Shown piece by piece: positions 1 to 6,357 of a stretch of 37,842 nucleotides of DNA. Source of the stretch: CAYORM01 sp964406375 (lineage in GTDB: Bacteria > Pseudomonadota > Alphaproteobacteria > DSM-16000 > Inquilinaceae); the NCBI GenBank assembly GCA_964406375.1, contig CAYORM010000025.1:1-37842 (forward strand), given 5' to 3'. The notes below the pieces were generated by a model. The model did not search any database, was not told where the DNA came from, and was given only the letters and a program-made list of their open reading frames with translations. The first letter of the stretch is position 1. The number at the start of each line of letters is the position of its first letter. The translations under genes and the position numbers were made by a program.

Positions 1-28
1 TGGTGGTCGGTATCGCGGCAGGCAGGGC

Positions 29-50
29 GGCGGGGCCGTTCGTCCCCGCC
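29..50 (-). terminator. Possible terminator hairpin after the DUF1428 operon
   Basis: A 7-bp perfect stem (GGCGGGG / CCCCGCC) with an 8-base loop lies 11 bases past the stop codon of the last gene of the minus-strand operon. There is no T-run after it, so it is a weak candidate for transcription termination or 3' end protection. Confidence 0.3.
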
Positions 51-61
51 GCTCCCGGCCC

Positions 62-427
62 TCACACATCAACGACCGGGACGAAGCCGCCATAGATCAT
101 CCGCTTGCCATCGAACGGCATCGGGTTCTTCTCCGGATTGAAGCGGTCATCGGTCTTCATCAGCTCGTCCATCCGGGCCATGGCGGTGTCGCGCGTCGCC
201 TTGTCCGGCCATTCGACCCAGGAGAAGGCCACCGTCTCCTCCGCCGTCGCCTGCACCGCGCGGCGGAAATCGGTGAGCTTGCCGTCGGGGACGGCATCGC
301 CCCAGCATTCGACCACGCGGGTCGCGCCGAGCTCCTTGAACAGTCCGTCGGCGCTGCGCGCATGGGCGATGAACTCCTCCTTCCGGGCGGTCGGCACCGC
401 GATCACGAAGCCATCGACATAGGTCAT
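62..427 (-). CDS. DUF1428 family protein (YbaA-like), 121 aa
   Basis: This small cytoplasmic protein has the typical DUF1428 opening (MTYVDGFVIAVP), the internal WGDAVPDGK motif and the FSWVEWPDK segment. The fold is a ferredoxin-like alpha/beta dimer; no biochemical activity is established for the family. An open frame runs upstream to 622, but the family start is the ATG at 427, 23 bases after the preceding VOC gene. It is the last gene of a minus-strand operon with two VOC proteins, an SRPBCC protein and a TetR regulator. Similar sets of small fold-only proteins recur in bacterial genomes and are often annotated as stress- or antibiotic-related; any such role here is inference. Confidence 0.85.
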   Translation of the reverse strand: MTYVDGFVIAVPTARKEEFIAHARSADGLFKELGATRVVECWGDAVPDGKLTDFRRAVQATAEETVAFSWVEWPDKATRDTAMARMDELMKTDDRFNPEKNPMPFDGKRMIYGGFVPVVDV

Positions 428-450
428 CTCGGTCACTCCTTCGTCGGGGG

Positions 451-933
451 TCACACCGATCGCGCCGCGGCTTCGAGCGCCGCGATGTCGATCTTCCTCA
501 TCTGCATCATCGCCTGCCGCACCCTCCCGGACGCTGCCGGATCGGGGTCGGCGAGGAGCCGCGGCATCGCCTCCGGCACGATCTGCCAGGAGATCCCGAA
601 CCGGTCGGTGAGCCAGCCGCACATCCCCTCCCGGCCGCCATCGGCGAGAAGGTCCGACCAGAGCCGGTCCGTCTCCGCCTGGTCGCGCGTCAGCACGCTG
701 ATCGACGCGGCGGGCGAGGGTTCGAACATCGGGCCACCCGTCAGGATCATCATCGGTGCGCCGGCGAGGGTGAAGGTGACGACCATCGGGTCGTCCGGCC
801 GGCCATGCTCCAGCACCTCATCGATCCGGCTGTCGGGCAGAAGCCCGACATAGAAACGCGCGGCATCGAGCCCGCGTTGCGCGAACCACAGGCAGGTCCT
901 GACCTTCGGCGCGGTCGGCGCATGCTCGGTCAT
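451..933 (-). CDS. VOC family protein (PhnB / 3-demethylubiquinone methyltransferase-like), 160 aa
   Basis: The protein has the PhnB-like VOC pattern: an N-terminal CLWFAQRGLDAARFY strand-helix, a central VVTFTLAGAPMMILTGGP strand pair, a WSDLLADGG helix and the closing GWLTDRFGISWQIVP strand. The old family name refers to ubiquinone methyltransferase, but members are glyoxalase/bleomycin-resistance-fold proteins with mostly unknown substrates. The ATG at 933 overlaps the stop of the upstream VOC gene by 4 bases (ATGA), which implies translational coupling. The C-terminal MMQMRKIDIAALEAA helix is typical of the subgroup. Function beyond the fold cannot be assigned. Confidence 0.85.
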   Translation of the reverse strand: MTEHAPTAPKVRTCLWFAQRGLDAARFYVGLLPDSRIDEVLEHGRPDDPMVVTFTLAGAPMMILTGGPMFEPSPAASISVLTRDQAETDRLWSDLLADGGREGMCGWLTDRFGISWQIVPEAMPRLLADPDPAASGRVRQAMMQMRKIDIAALEAAARSV

Positions 934-1373
934 CGCGACGGCCCCGCCGCCGCGCCCGGAGCGTTCGCACCGGCATAATTGAGCATCCAGGGCGTGCCGA
1001 AGCGGTCGGTGAACATGGCGAAGCGTTCGGCCCAGAAGGTCTCGCAGGGCGCCATTCCGACCGAGCGCGCATCCTGCGCCAGCGCCTCGTAGACGCGATC
1101 GAACTCGCCACGCGAGGCGGGCGAGAGCGAGACGGAGAAGCCCTGCGGCCGCGCATACATCGGCGCCGGCGCGTCTGATGCCATCATCATCGCCGAACCC
1201 AGCCGGACGGCCATGTTCATCACCATCTCATCCCCGCCGGGCATGCGGCTCTCCGGGTCGGGCGCATCGGCATTGCGGAAGACGCCCGTCACCTCGCCGC
1301 CGAGCACGTCGGCGTAATAAGTCATCGCCTCGAGGCAGTTGCCGTCGAAGAGCAGGTAGATGGTCGGTTCCAT
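930..1373 (-). CDS. VOC family protein (PhnB-like), 147 aa
   Basis: This second PhnB-like VOC protein begins MEPTIYLLFDGNCLEAMTYY and has the characteristic central MPGGDEMVMNMAVRLGSAMMMASD segment and the closing FWAERFAMFTDRFGTPWMLNY strand. It is a paralogue of its downstream neighbour but clearly diverged, so the pair may form a heterodimer or act on two related ligands (inference). It starts 15 bases after the SRPBCC gene and overlaps the next VOC gene by 4 bases. The fold assignment is secure and the substrate unknown. Confidence 0.87.
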   Translation of the reverse strand: MEPTIYLLFDGNCLEAMTYYADVLGGEVTGVFRNADAPDPESRMPGGDEMVMNMAVRLGSAMMMASDAPAPMYARPQGFSVSLSPASRGEFDRVYEALAQDARSVGMAPCETFWAERFAMFTDRFGTPWMLNYAGANAPGAAAGPSR

Positions 1374-1388
1374 GGTGCCGTCCTCCCG

Positions 1389-1898
1389 TCAGAGCGTTCT
1401 CGCCAGTTCTTCGAGCTGGTCGGCCGCCTTGCCCCAGCCTTCGTGAAAGCCCATCGCCTCGTGCTCGGCGCGGGCCTCGGCGGTCCAGTGCATCGCGCGG
1501 GCGAGGTAGCGGGTCCGGTCCGGCCCGTCGTCCTCGAGCACCACCTCGGCGACCATGAAGGGCCGGCCCGCCGGTCGCCAGCCGGGGCGGAGGGCGTCGG
1601 TGAAGACGAGGTGCCGCCCCTCCACCACCTCGAGGAAGACGCCGGTGTTCTCGAACCGCTCGCCCTGCGGCCCATTCATCACCGAGAAGAATTCGCCACC
1701 GGGGCGCAGATCGATGCGCGCCTCCGAGACGAACCAGGGCCGCGGACAGAACCACTGCTTGAGCAGTTCGGGTTCCGTCCAGCAGCGCCACAACGCCGTG
1801 CGGGGCGCCTCGAAGGTGCGGGTCAGCACCAGCTCATGCTCGCCAACGGGAGCCGCTTCGGGTGCGACTGCATCGGCAAGGCGGGTGGTCTCTGTCAT
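1389..1898 (-). CDS. SRPBCC / AHSA1 (activator of Hsp90 ATPase homolog 1-like) protein, 169 aa
   Basis: This START/Bet v 1-like protein has the AHSA1 signature: LVLTRTFEAPRTALWRCWTE near residues 23-41, KQWFCPRPW, DLRPGGEFFSVM, and a C-terminal FHEGWGKAADQLEELA helix. Bacterial members bind small hydrophobic ligands; the Hsp90 link belongs to the eukaryotic homologue only. The frame is open far upstream, but the ATG at 1898 is the family start and overlaps the TetR stop codon by 4 bases (ATGA), so it is coupled to the regulator. It is probably controlled by that regulator together with the following VOC and DUF1428 genes. Confidence 0.87.
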   Translation of the reverse strand: MTETTRLADAVAPEAAPVGEHELVLTRTFEAPRTALWRCWTEPELLKQWFCPRPWFVSEARIDLRPGGEFFSVMNGPQGERFENTGVFLEVVEGRHLVFTDALRPGWRPAGRPFMVAEVVLEDDGPDRTRYLARAMHWTAEARAEHEAMGFHEGWGKAADQLEELARTL

Positions 1899-2554
1899 CG
1901 GCGTGTCCTCTCGTTCTGATCGTCTCGTTCGGAGCCCGGCTGCCGGAACAGCAGGGTGAGATAGCGTTTGAGGTGGTCGACGCTCTCGATCGCGACGGCC
2001 GCATCTCCGGTGGCCTTGGCCAGGATGAAGGCCCCCTGCAGGACCGCCTGGGTGTGGCGGGCGAGGCTGGCGGCGGTCCAATCGGCGGTGATCCCGCGGC
2101 TCGCCATGGCAGCCTCGATATCGGGTATCAGCGTCGCGGCATGGCCGAAGATGCTGGCGGCGCAGGCGTCGCGGATCGCCGGATGGGAGGCGTAGACCTC
2201 TTGCGTCATCGTCCCGACGAGGCAGGTGAACGCCGCCAGATCGCCCTCGATGATCGCTTTGCGGAATTCGACATAGCCGAGCAGCCGGTCGAGCGGGTCG
2301 GGATGGGCGTGATAGGGCGCGTCCCGGAAGAAGGCCGAGGTCGTCTCGGCCCAATGCGCCGCTGCGGCGACAGCGAGCGCCTCCTTGCTCTCGAAATGAT
2401 GGAAGAACGCGCCCTTGGTCACGCCGGCCGCGCGGCAGAGATGGTCGATCGACGTGGCGGCGAAGCCCTGGGCGCGGATCACGTCCTGCGCCGCCTCGAG
2501 AAGGCGGGTGCGGGCGTCGCCCCGTTCCGGCTGGTGTTTGGTCGGTCTCGGCAT
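1895..2554 (-). CDS. TetR family transcriptional regulator, 219 aa
   Basis: The N-terminal helix-turn-helix spans roughly residues 14-60: ARTRLLEAAQDVIRAQGFAA followed by SIDHLCRAAGVTKGAFFHHF, the canonical TetR recognition region, and then a ligand-binding helical domain of the AcrR/YxaF type. An in-frame ATG exists at 2566, but it sits inside the -10 region and operator. The ATG at 2554 falls about where transcription should begin, so I chose it and predict a leaderless message. It is the first gene of a five-gene operon (AHSA1, VOC, VOC, DUF1428) and probably represses its own promoter through the inverted repeat at 2561-2586. The inducer is unknown. Confidence 0.88.
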   Translation of the reverse strand: MPRPTKHQPERGDARTRLLEAAQDVIRAQGFAATSIDHLCRAAGVTKGAFFHHFESKEALAVAAAAHWAETTSAFFRDAPYHAHPDPLDRLLGYVEFRKAIIEGDLAAFTCLVGTMTQEVYASHPAIRDACAASIFGHAATLIPDIEAAMASRGITADWTAASLARHTQAVLQGAFILAKATGDAAVAIESVDHLKRYLTLLFRQPGSERDDQNERTRR

Positions 2555-2560
2555 GGGTCG

Positions 2561-2586
2561 ATACATACCGTCCGGTTGGTATGTAT
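2561..2586. promoter_or_regulatory. TetR-type operator: perfect 9-bp inverted repeat
   Basis: ATACATACC and GGTATGTAT are perfect reverse complements separated by 8 bases (GTCCGGTT). The size and symmetry fit a TetR-family operator. The repeat covers the spacer and the -10 of the tetR promoter, so binding would block transcription of the whole minus-strand operon. Confidence 0.75.
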
Positions 2587-2591
2587 GTCAA
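2562..2591 (-). promoter_or_regulatory. Sigma-70 type promoter of the tetR operon
   Basis: On the minus strand a perfect -35 TTGACA (2591-2586) is followed after 18 bp by TATGTA (2567-2562). Seven bases further is the A of the ATG at 2554, so the mRNA would start at or within a base or two of the start codon. Confidence 0.65.
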
Positions 2592-2649
2592 CCCCTCCGT
2601 GAGATGCTTCTCGGCGCGATGGCGTCCGGCCGGCGAAGGAGGCAAGACG

Positions 2650-3186
2650 GTGCGATCGGACGTGGCGACGGAAGACGCGATGGTCGACGATATGGAGACG
2701 GTGGACGGGCGGCGCGCACCGCTGCATCTCGAGGATCTCGCCGTCGGCCAGCGCTTTGCGACCGGCACCTATCGGGTGGAGGAGGCGGAGATCCGCGCCT
2801 TCGCCCGCGCCTACGACCCGCAGCCCTTCCATCTCGATGCGCAGGCCGCCGCGGCCTCGCTGTTCGGCGGGCTGGCGGCGAGCGGCTGGCACACCGCGGC
2901 GCTGACCATGCGGCTTCTCGTCGAGCACGGGCCGCCGATCGCCGGCGGGATCATCGGTGCCGGGGTGGAGGTCACCTGGCCGCGGCCGGTCCGGCCGGGT
3001 GACACGCTGCGGGTCGAGGGCGAGATCGTCGCGGTCGTCCCGTCACGCTCGCGGCCGGATCGCGGGATGGTGACGCTGCGCGCCGAAACGCGCGACCAGC
3101 ACGGCGAGACGGTGCAGGTGATGACCGCCCGGCTGGTCGTCCCACGCCGGATGGCGGCCGCCGGTCCGGAAGGGCGGACGGGATGA
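2650..3186 (+). CDS. MaoC family (R)-specific enoyl-CoA hydratase-like protein, 178 aa
   Basis: This is a single hot-dog domain of the MaoC type. The hydratase motif AYDPQPFHLD carries the presumed catalytic Asp56 and His61, followed by ASLFGGLAASGWHTAA and a GIIGAGVEVTWPRPVRPGD strand region. Such enzymes hydrate trans-2-enoyl-CoA, linking beta-oxidation to polyhydroxyalkanoate precursors, but many act on other acyl-CoAs. The GTG start at 2650 is chosen because an AGGAGG ribosome-binding site lies 7 bases upstream; the frame is open to 2581. It is divergent from tetR, and the operator lies about 65 bases upstream, so shared control is possible but unproven. Confidence 0.82.
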   Translation: MRSDVATEDAMVDDMETVDGRRAPLHLEDLAVGQRFATGTYRVEEAEIRAFARAYDPQPFHLDAQAAAASLFGGLAASGWHTAALTMRLLVEHGPPIAGGIIGAGVEVTWPRPVRPGDTLRVEGEIVAVVPSRSRPDRGMVTLRAETRDQHGETVQVMTARLVVPRRMAAAGPEGRTG

Positions 3187-3211
3187 CCGCGGAGCGACTC
3201 GGGGAAAAACG

Positions 3212-4369
3212 TCAGCGCGTCGGCGTGGTGTCACCGCCCTCTGCATCGTCCTGCCCCGCCTCCCGCGCGAGGAGGGCGCGCTTGCGCTCGATGCCCCAGC
3301 GATAGCCAGCAAGCCCGCCATCGCTTCGCACCGCCCGATGGCAGGGCACGGCGACGGCGAGCCGATTGGTGGCGCAGGCCCTGGCGACCGCACGGACCGC
3401 ACGCGGGATGCCGAGCCGCCGGGCGATCTCGGCATAGCTCGCGGTCTCGCCCGGCGGGATCGCCCGCAATGCCTGCCAGACGCGCTCCTGAAACAGCGTG
3501 CCACGCAGGTCGAGCGGCAGGTCGAGCCCGCTGGCCGGCTGCTCGACGAAGGCGACGACGCGGTCGACGAGCGCCTCGAAGTCCGGACCGCCCGGCACCA
3601 GCACCGCCTTGGGGAACAGCGCCGCGAGCTCGGCCCGCAGTGCCCCGGCATCGTCGCCGAGCAGGATCGCGCAGACGCCGCGAGCGCTGGCGGCGACGAG
3701 GACGTGGCCGAGCGAGGCGATGCCGGTCGCATGACGGATCTCGGTCGCCACCCCGCCGGCGCGGAAGGTCGAGGGCGTCATCCCCAGCACCGCATCGGCC
3801 TCGGCATAGAACCGCCCGCTCGATCCGTAACCGGCGGCGTAGAGGGCATCGGTCACGCTGCCCTCCCGCGCGGCGAGGTGCGCACGCACCCGGCGTGCCC
3901 GTGCCGCGGCGGCATAGGCGGCGGGCGTCAGCCCGCTCTGTGCCTTGAAGACGCGGTGGAAGTGGAAGGGGCTCATCCCGGCCGCGGCGGCCAGCGTATC
4001 GAGGCTCGGTCGCGTCTCGGCGGTGTCGATCATCCGGCAGGCGGCGGCGATCGCGGCGGCGTGGCGCGACCCCGGCATGTCGGGCCGACAACGCCGGCAG
4101 GGGCGAAATCCCGCCGCCTCGGCGGCTTCAGGGCTGTCATGGAAGGCGACGTTGCGCGGATCGGGGCGGCGCGCCGGACAGCCCGGCCGGCAATAGACGC
4201 CGGTCGTCCGGACCGAATAGACGAACCGTCCCACGGCCCGGGCATCGCGCTCCAGCACCGCCTGCCAGCGCGGATCGCGTTCGACGGGCAGGATCGTGGC
4301 GGCGGGTGCGGCGGCGATCCCATCCGCCCTGATCGGATCGGTGGCGTTCATGTCTCGATCTCTCGTCAT
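3212..4369 (-). CDS. ada: Bifunctional Ada: methylphosphotriester sensor, AraC-type activator, O6-methylguanine-DNA methyltransferase, 385 aa
   Basis: Ada repairs O6-methylguanine and, after transferring a methyl group from phosphotriesters to its N-terminal Cys, activates alkylation-repair genes. Order of domains: the zinc/methyl-acceptor domain with VRTTGVYCRPGC (Cys60, Cys64) and CRRC (Cys91, Cys94); an AraC-type HTH at about 105-205 (SLDTLAAAAGMSPFHFHRVF); an RNase H-like region; and the methyltransferase with VPCHRAV (acceptor Cys343). All key cysteines are present. A second ATG at 4351 is an alternative start. It follows alkB by 73 bases on the same strand, as in classical adaptive-response clusters. 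Confidence 0.95.
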   Translation of the reverse strand: MTRDRDMNATDPIRADGIAAAPAATILPVERDPRWQAVLERDARAVGRFVYSVRTTGVYCRPGCPARRPDPRNVAFHDSPEAAEAAGFRPCRRCRPDMPGSRHAAAIAAACRMIDTAETRPSLDTLAAAAGMSPFHFHRVFKAQSGLTPAAYAAAARARRVRAHLAAREGSVTDALYAAGYGSSGRFYAEADAVLGMTPSTFRAGGVATEIRHATGIASLGHVLVAASARGVCAILLGDDAGALRAELAALFPKAVLVPGGPDFEALVDRVVAFVEQPASGLDLPLDLRGTLFQERVWQALRAIPPGETASYAEIARRLGIPRAVRAVARACATNRLAVAVPCHRAVRSDGGLAGYRWGIERKRALLAREAGQDDAEGGDTTPTR

Positions 4370-4442
4370 GGTCGCCCCACCCTGCGCCCGATGCGACGGC
4401 GCCGCACTCCGTCTCTTGCGGCCGCATCCCCGCGGCCCCCTT

Positions 4443-5096
4443 TCAGCCCGCGCGGCGGAACGTCAGGTTGAGCCGCATCCGGCCGGTCGCCGGATGCACC
4501 CCGTCCTTCAGCGGCAGGATGCCGTGATGGTGAAGGCGCGCGGGGCCGCCCCAGACGACGACATCGCCGTGGGACAGCGGCACCCGCCGCACCGGGTCAG
4601 ACCGTTCGCGCCCGCCGAACAGGAAGGTCGCCGGCAGGCCGAGCGAGACCGAGACGATCGGCTGGCCGAAATCGCGCTCGTTGCGGTCCTGGTGCAGCGT
4701 CAGCCGCGTGCCCGGTGCGTAGCGGTTGACGAGGCAGGCATCGGGCAGGAAATCGGGATATCCCGCCTCGGCCGCCGCAGCCACCGCCAAGGCCTCGAAG
4801 GCCTCGGGCATGGCCGGCCAGGGGCGGCCGGTCTCGGGATCGGCCGCCGTGTAGCGGTAGCCGCGCCGGTCCGTCACCCAGCCGGCCCGGCCGCAATTGG
4901 TCATCTCGACCGACATGGTGAAGCCGCCGGGCGTGACCATCCGGCGGAACGGGGCGACCGCCGCAATGCGGGCGATCCCGGCGAGAAGCGCCGGGGCCGA
5001 TGACAGGGCACAGCCACGCAGCAGCACGGCGCCCGCCGCCAGCGTCTCGCGCGCCGGCGGGCCGCCGAAGAGATCGGCTGTCGCCTCGCCGGTCAT
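4443..5096 (-). CDS. alkB: AlkB, 2-oxoglutarate/Fe(II)-dependent DNA dealkylase, 217 aa
   Basis: AlkB oxidatively removes methyl groups from 1-methyladenine and 3-methylcytosine in DNA. The iron ligands are visible in LHQDRNE (His135, Asp137) and in HHHGILPLK (His191), and the 2-oxoglutarate-binding RMRLNLTFR (Arg208, Arg214) closes the protein. Length matches E. coli AlkB (216 aa). The frame is open to 5438, but the ATG at 5096 gives the family length and overlaps the DUF72 stop by 4 bases. It is translationally coupled to DUF72 and lies upstream of ada. Confidence 0.95.
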   Translation of the reverse strand: MTGEATADLFGGPPARETLAAGAVLLRGCALSSAPALLAGIARIAAVAPFRRMVTPGGFTMSVEMTNCGRAGWVTDRRGYRYTAADPETGRPWPAMPEAFEALAVAAAAEAGYPDFLPDACLVNRYAPGTRLTLHQDRNERDFGQPIVSVSLGLPATFLFGGRERSDPVRRVPLSHGDVVVWGGPARLHHHGILPLKDGVHPATGRMRLNLTFRRAG

Positions 5097-5899
5097 CGCG
5101 ACGCGTCGAGCCGCTCGATCAGGCCGAGCGCCGCGGCGGGATTGGCGGCCTTGTAGCCGCTGATGACGTAGAGGAAGACCTCGCGCGGCGGGGTCTCGAC
5201 GGGCGGCGCCACGGTCTGGAGATCCTCCGGCCCCACCCCCGCGGCCCAACGGCGGGCCCGCGCCGCCCAGCCATCGAGGGCGGCGGGCGGATAGCCCTCG
5301 GGCTCGCCCTCCACCGTGCCCATGATCCGGGCATAGACGAAGGGTGCCGTCGGGTCGGCGATCTGGGGAAACCCGCCATCGGCCGCGACGACGATGGCGA
5401 TGCCGCGGGTACGGGCCAGCGCCACCGCCTCCTCGCACCGGAAGCTGTCATGTCGCAGCTCGACCGCGTGACGCAGCGGCCGTCCATCGGCCTCCGCCGG
5501 CAGAAGGTCGAGGAAACGGCCGAAATCGTCAGCGTCGAAGGCCTTTGTGGTCGGGAACTGCCAGTTGATCGGCCCCAGTTTCTCCTGGAGTTCAAGGACA
5601 CCGCTGGCCAGAAAGCGCCCGACCGACTCGCCCGCCTCGGCAAGCACGCGGCGATTGGTGGTGAAGCGCGGCCCCTTGACCGCGAAGGCGAAGCCCTCCG
5701 GCGTCTCCTCGTACCAGCGCCGGAAGCTCTCCGGCTTCTGTGAGCCGTAATAGGTGCCGTTGATCTCGATGGTGGACAGCCGGCGCGAGGCGAACTCCAG
5801 CTCGCGTTTCTGCGGCAGTCCGTCGGGGTAGAAGCGGCCGCGCCACGGCGCATAATTCCAGCCGCCGATGCCGACGCGGATGGGCTTTGATCCTGGCAT
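5093..5899 (-). CDS. DUF72 family protein (YecE-like TIM barrel), 268 aa
   Basis: It starts with the family hallmark VGIGGWNYAPWRGRFYP, then the STIEINGTYYG strand, FAVKGPRFTTNRR, LGPINWQFPTT, HAVELRHDSF and the C-terminal FLYVISGYKAANPAAA. DUF72 proteins are predicted TIM barrels resembling endonuclease IV/xylose isomerase folds; no enzymatic function is established. Here the stop overlaps the alkB start by 4 bases, so the two are made from the same message and AlkB translation depends on this gene. That association suggests, but does not show, a role in DNA or nucleotide damage handling. Confidence 0.9.
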   Translation of the reverse strand: MPGSKPIRVGIGGWNYAPWRGRFYPDGLPQKRELEFASRRLSTIEINGTYYGSQKPESFRRWYEETPEGFAFAVKGPRFTTNRRVLAEAGESVGRFLASGVLELQEKLGPINWQFPTTKAFDADDFGRFLDLLPAEADGRPLRHAVELRHDSFRCEEAVALARTRGIAIVVAADGGFPQIADPTAPFVYARIMGTVEGEPEGYPPAALDGWAARARRWAAGVGPEDLQTVAPPVETPPREVFLYVISGYKAANPAAALGLIERLDASR

Positions 5900-6035
5900 G
5901 GGCGTGCTCCCCGGATGGCGGACGGGTCGGGATGGCGGGTCATGACCGGCAGACCCGCCCGATCACGATAGATAGGGCCGGCCGGCGCGCCCGACATCCC
6001 GTCCCTTGCTGCCGCGCAAGTGCCTGGCCCGGGCA

Positions 6036-6060
6036 GGAACCTGCCGGGCGACACCGGGTT
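6036..6060 (+). promoter_or_regulatory. EcfG-type general stress promoter for the DUF3008 gene
   Basis: GGAAC (6036-6040), 16 bases, then GGTT (6057-6060). The alphaproteobacterial general-stress sigma factor EcfG recognises GGAAC-N16/17-CGTT; only the first -10 base differs. The predicted transcript start is about 36 bases before the ATG at 6103. Confidence 0.65.
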
Positions 6061-6102
6061 GATGACGGCGGCGGGACGCCACCCGCCTGAAGGAGCCCAG
6101 CG

Positions 6103-6291
6103 ATGCCCGCGAAATCCAAGGCACAGCAGAAGGCGGCCGGTGCCGCCCTTGCCGCCAAGCGCGGCGAGAAGAAGAAGAGCGAGCTGAAGGGCGCGTCGAA
6201 ATCGATGGTCGAGTCGATGAGCGAGAAGGAGCTGCACGACATGGCCTCGACCAAGCGCAAGGGGAAGCCCGAGCACGCCTCGCGCTCCTGA
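6103..6291 (+). CDS. DUF3008 family small basic protein, 62 aa
   Basis: A short, lysine-rich, probably disordered or helical protein (MPAKSKAQQKAAGAAL..., AKRGEKKKSELKG, MSEKELHDMASTKRKGKP). It matches the DUF3008 family of roughly 60-residue proteins, whose role is unknown. The ATG follows a GGAG ribosome-binding site. It stands alone between the divergent alkylation-repair genes and the convergent ligD gene. The EcfG-type promoter upstream indicates induction by general stress and starvation, which fits a small protective or nucleoid-associated protein (inference). Confidence 0.85.
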   Translation: MPAKSKAQQKAAGAALAAKRGEKKKSELKGASKSMVESMSEKELHDMASTKRKGKPEHASRS

Positions 6292-6357
6292 GCCGCGGTC
6301 GCAGCGATCCTGATCGGCACGCGGAGCGATCGGGTACCGACGCCGTTCTGGTCTGCC

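Noticed and set aside
3338..4471. 377-codon plus-strand frame opposite ada
   Set aside because: The ada frame carries all catalytic cysteines and domains; this is its shadow.
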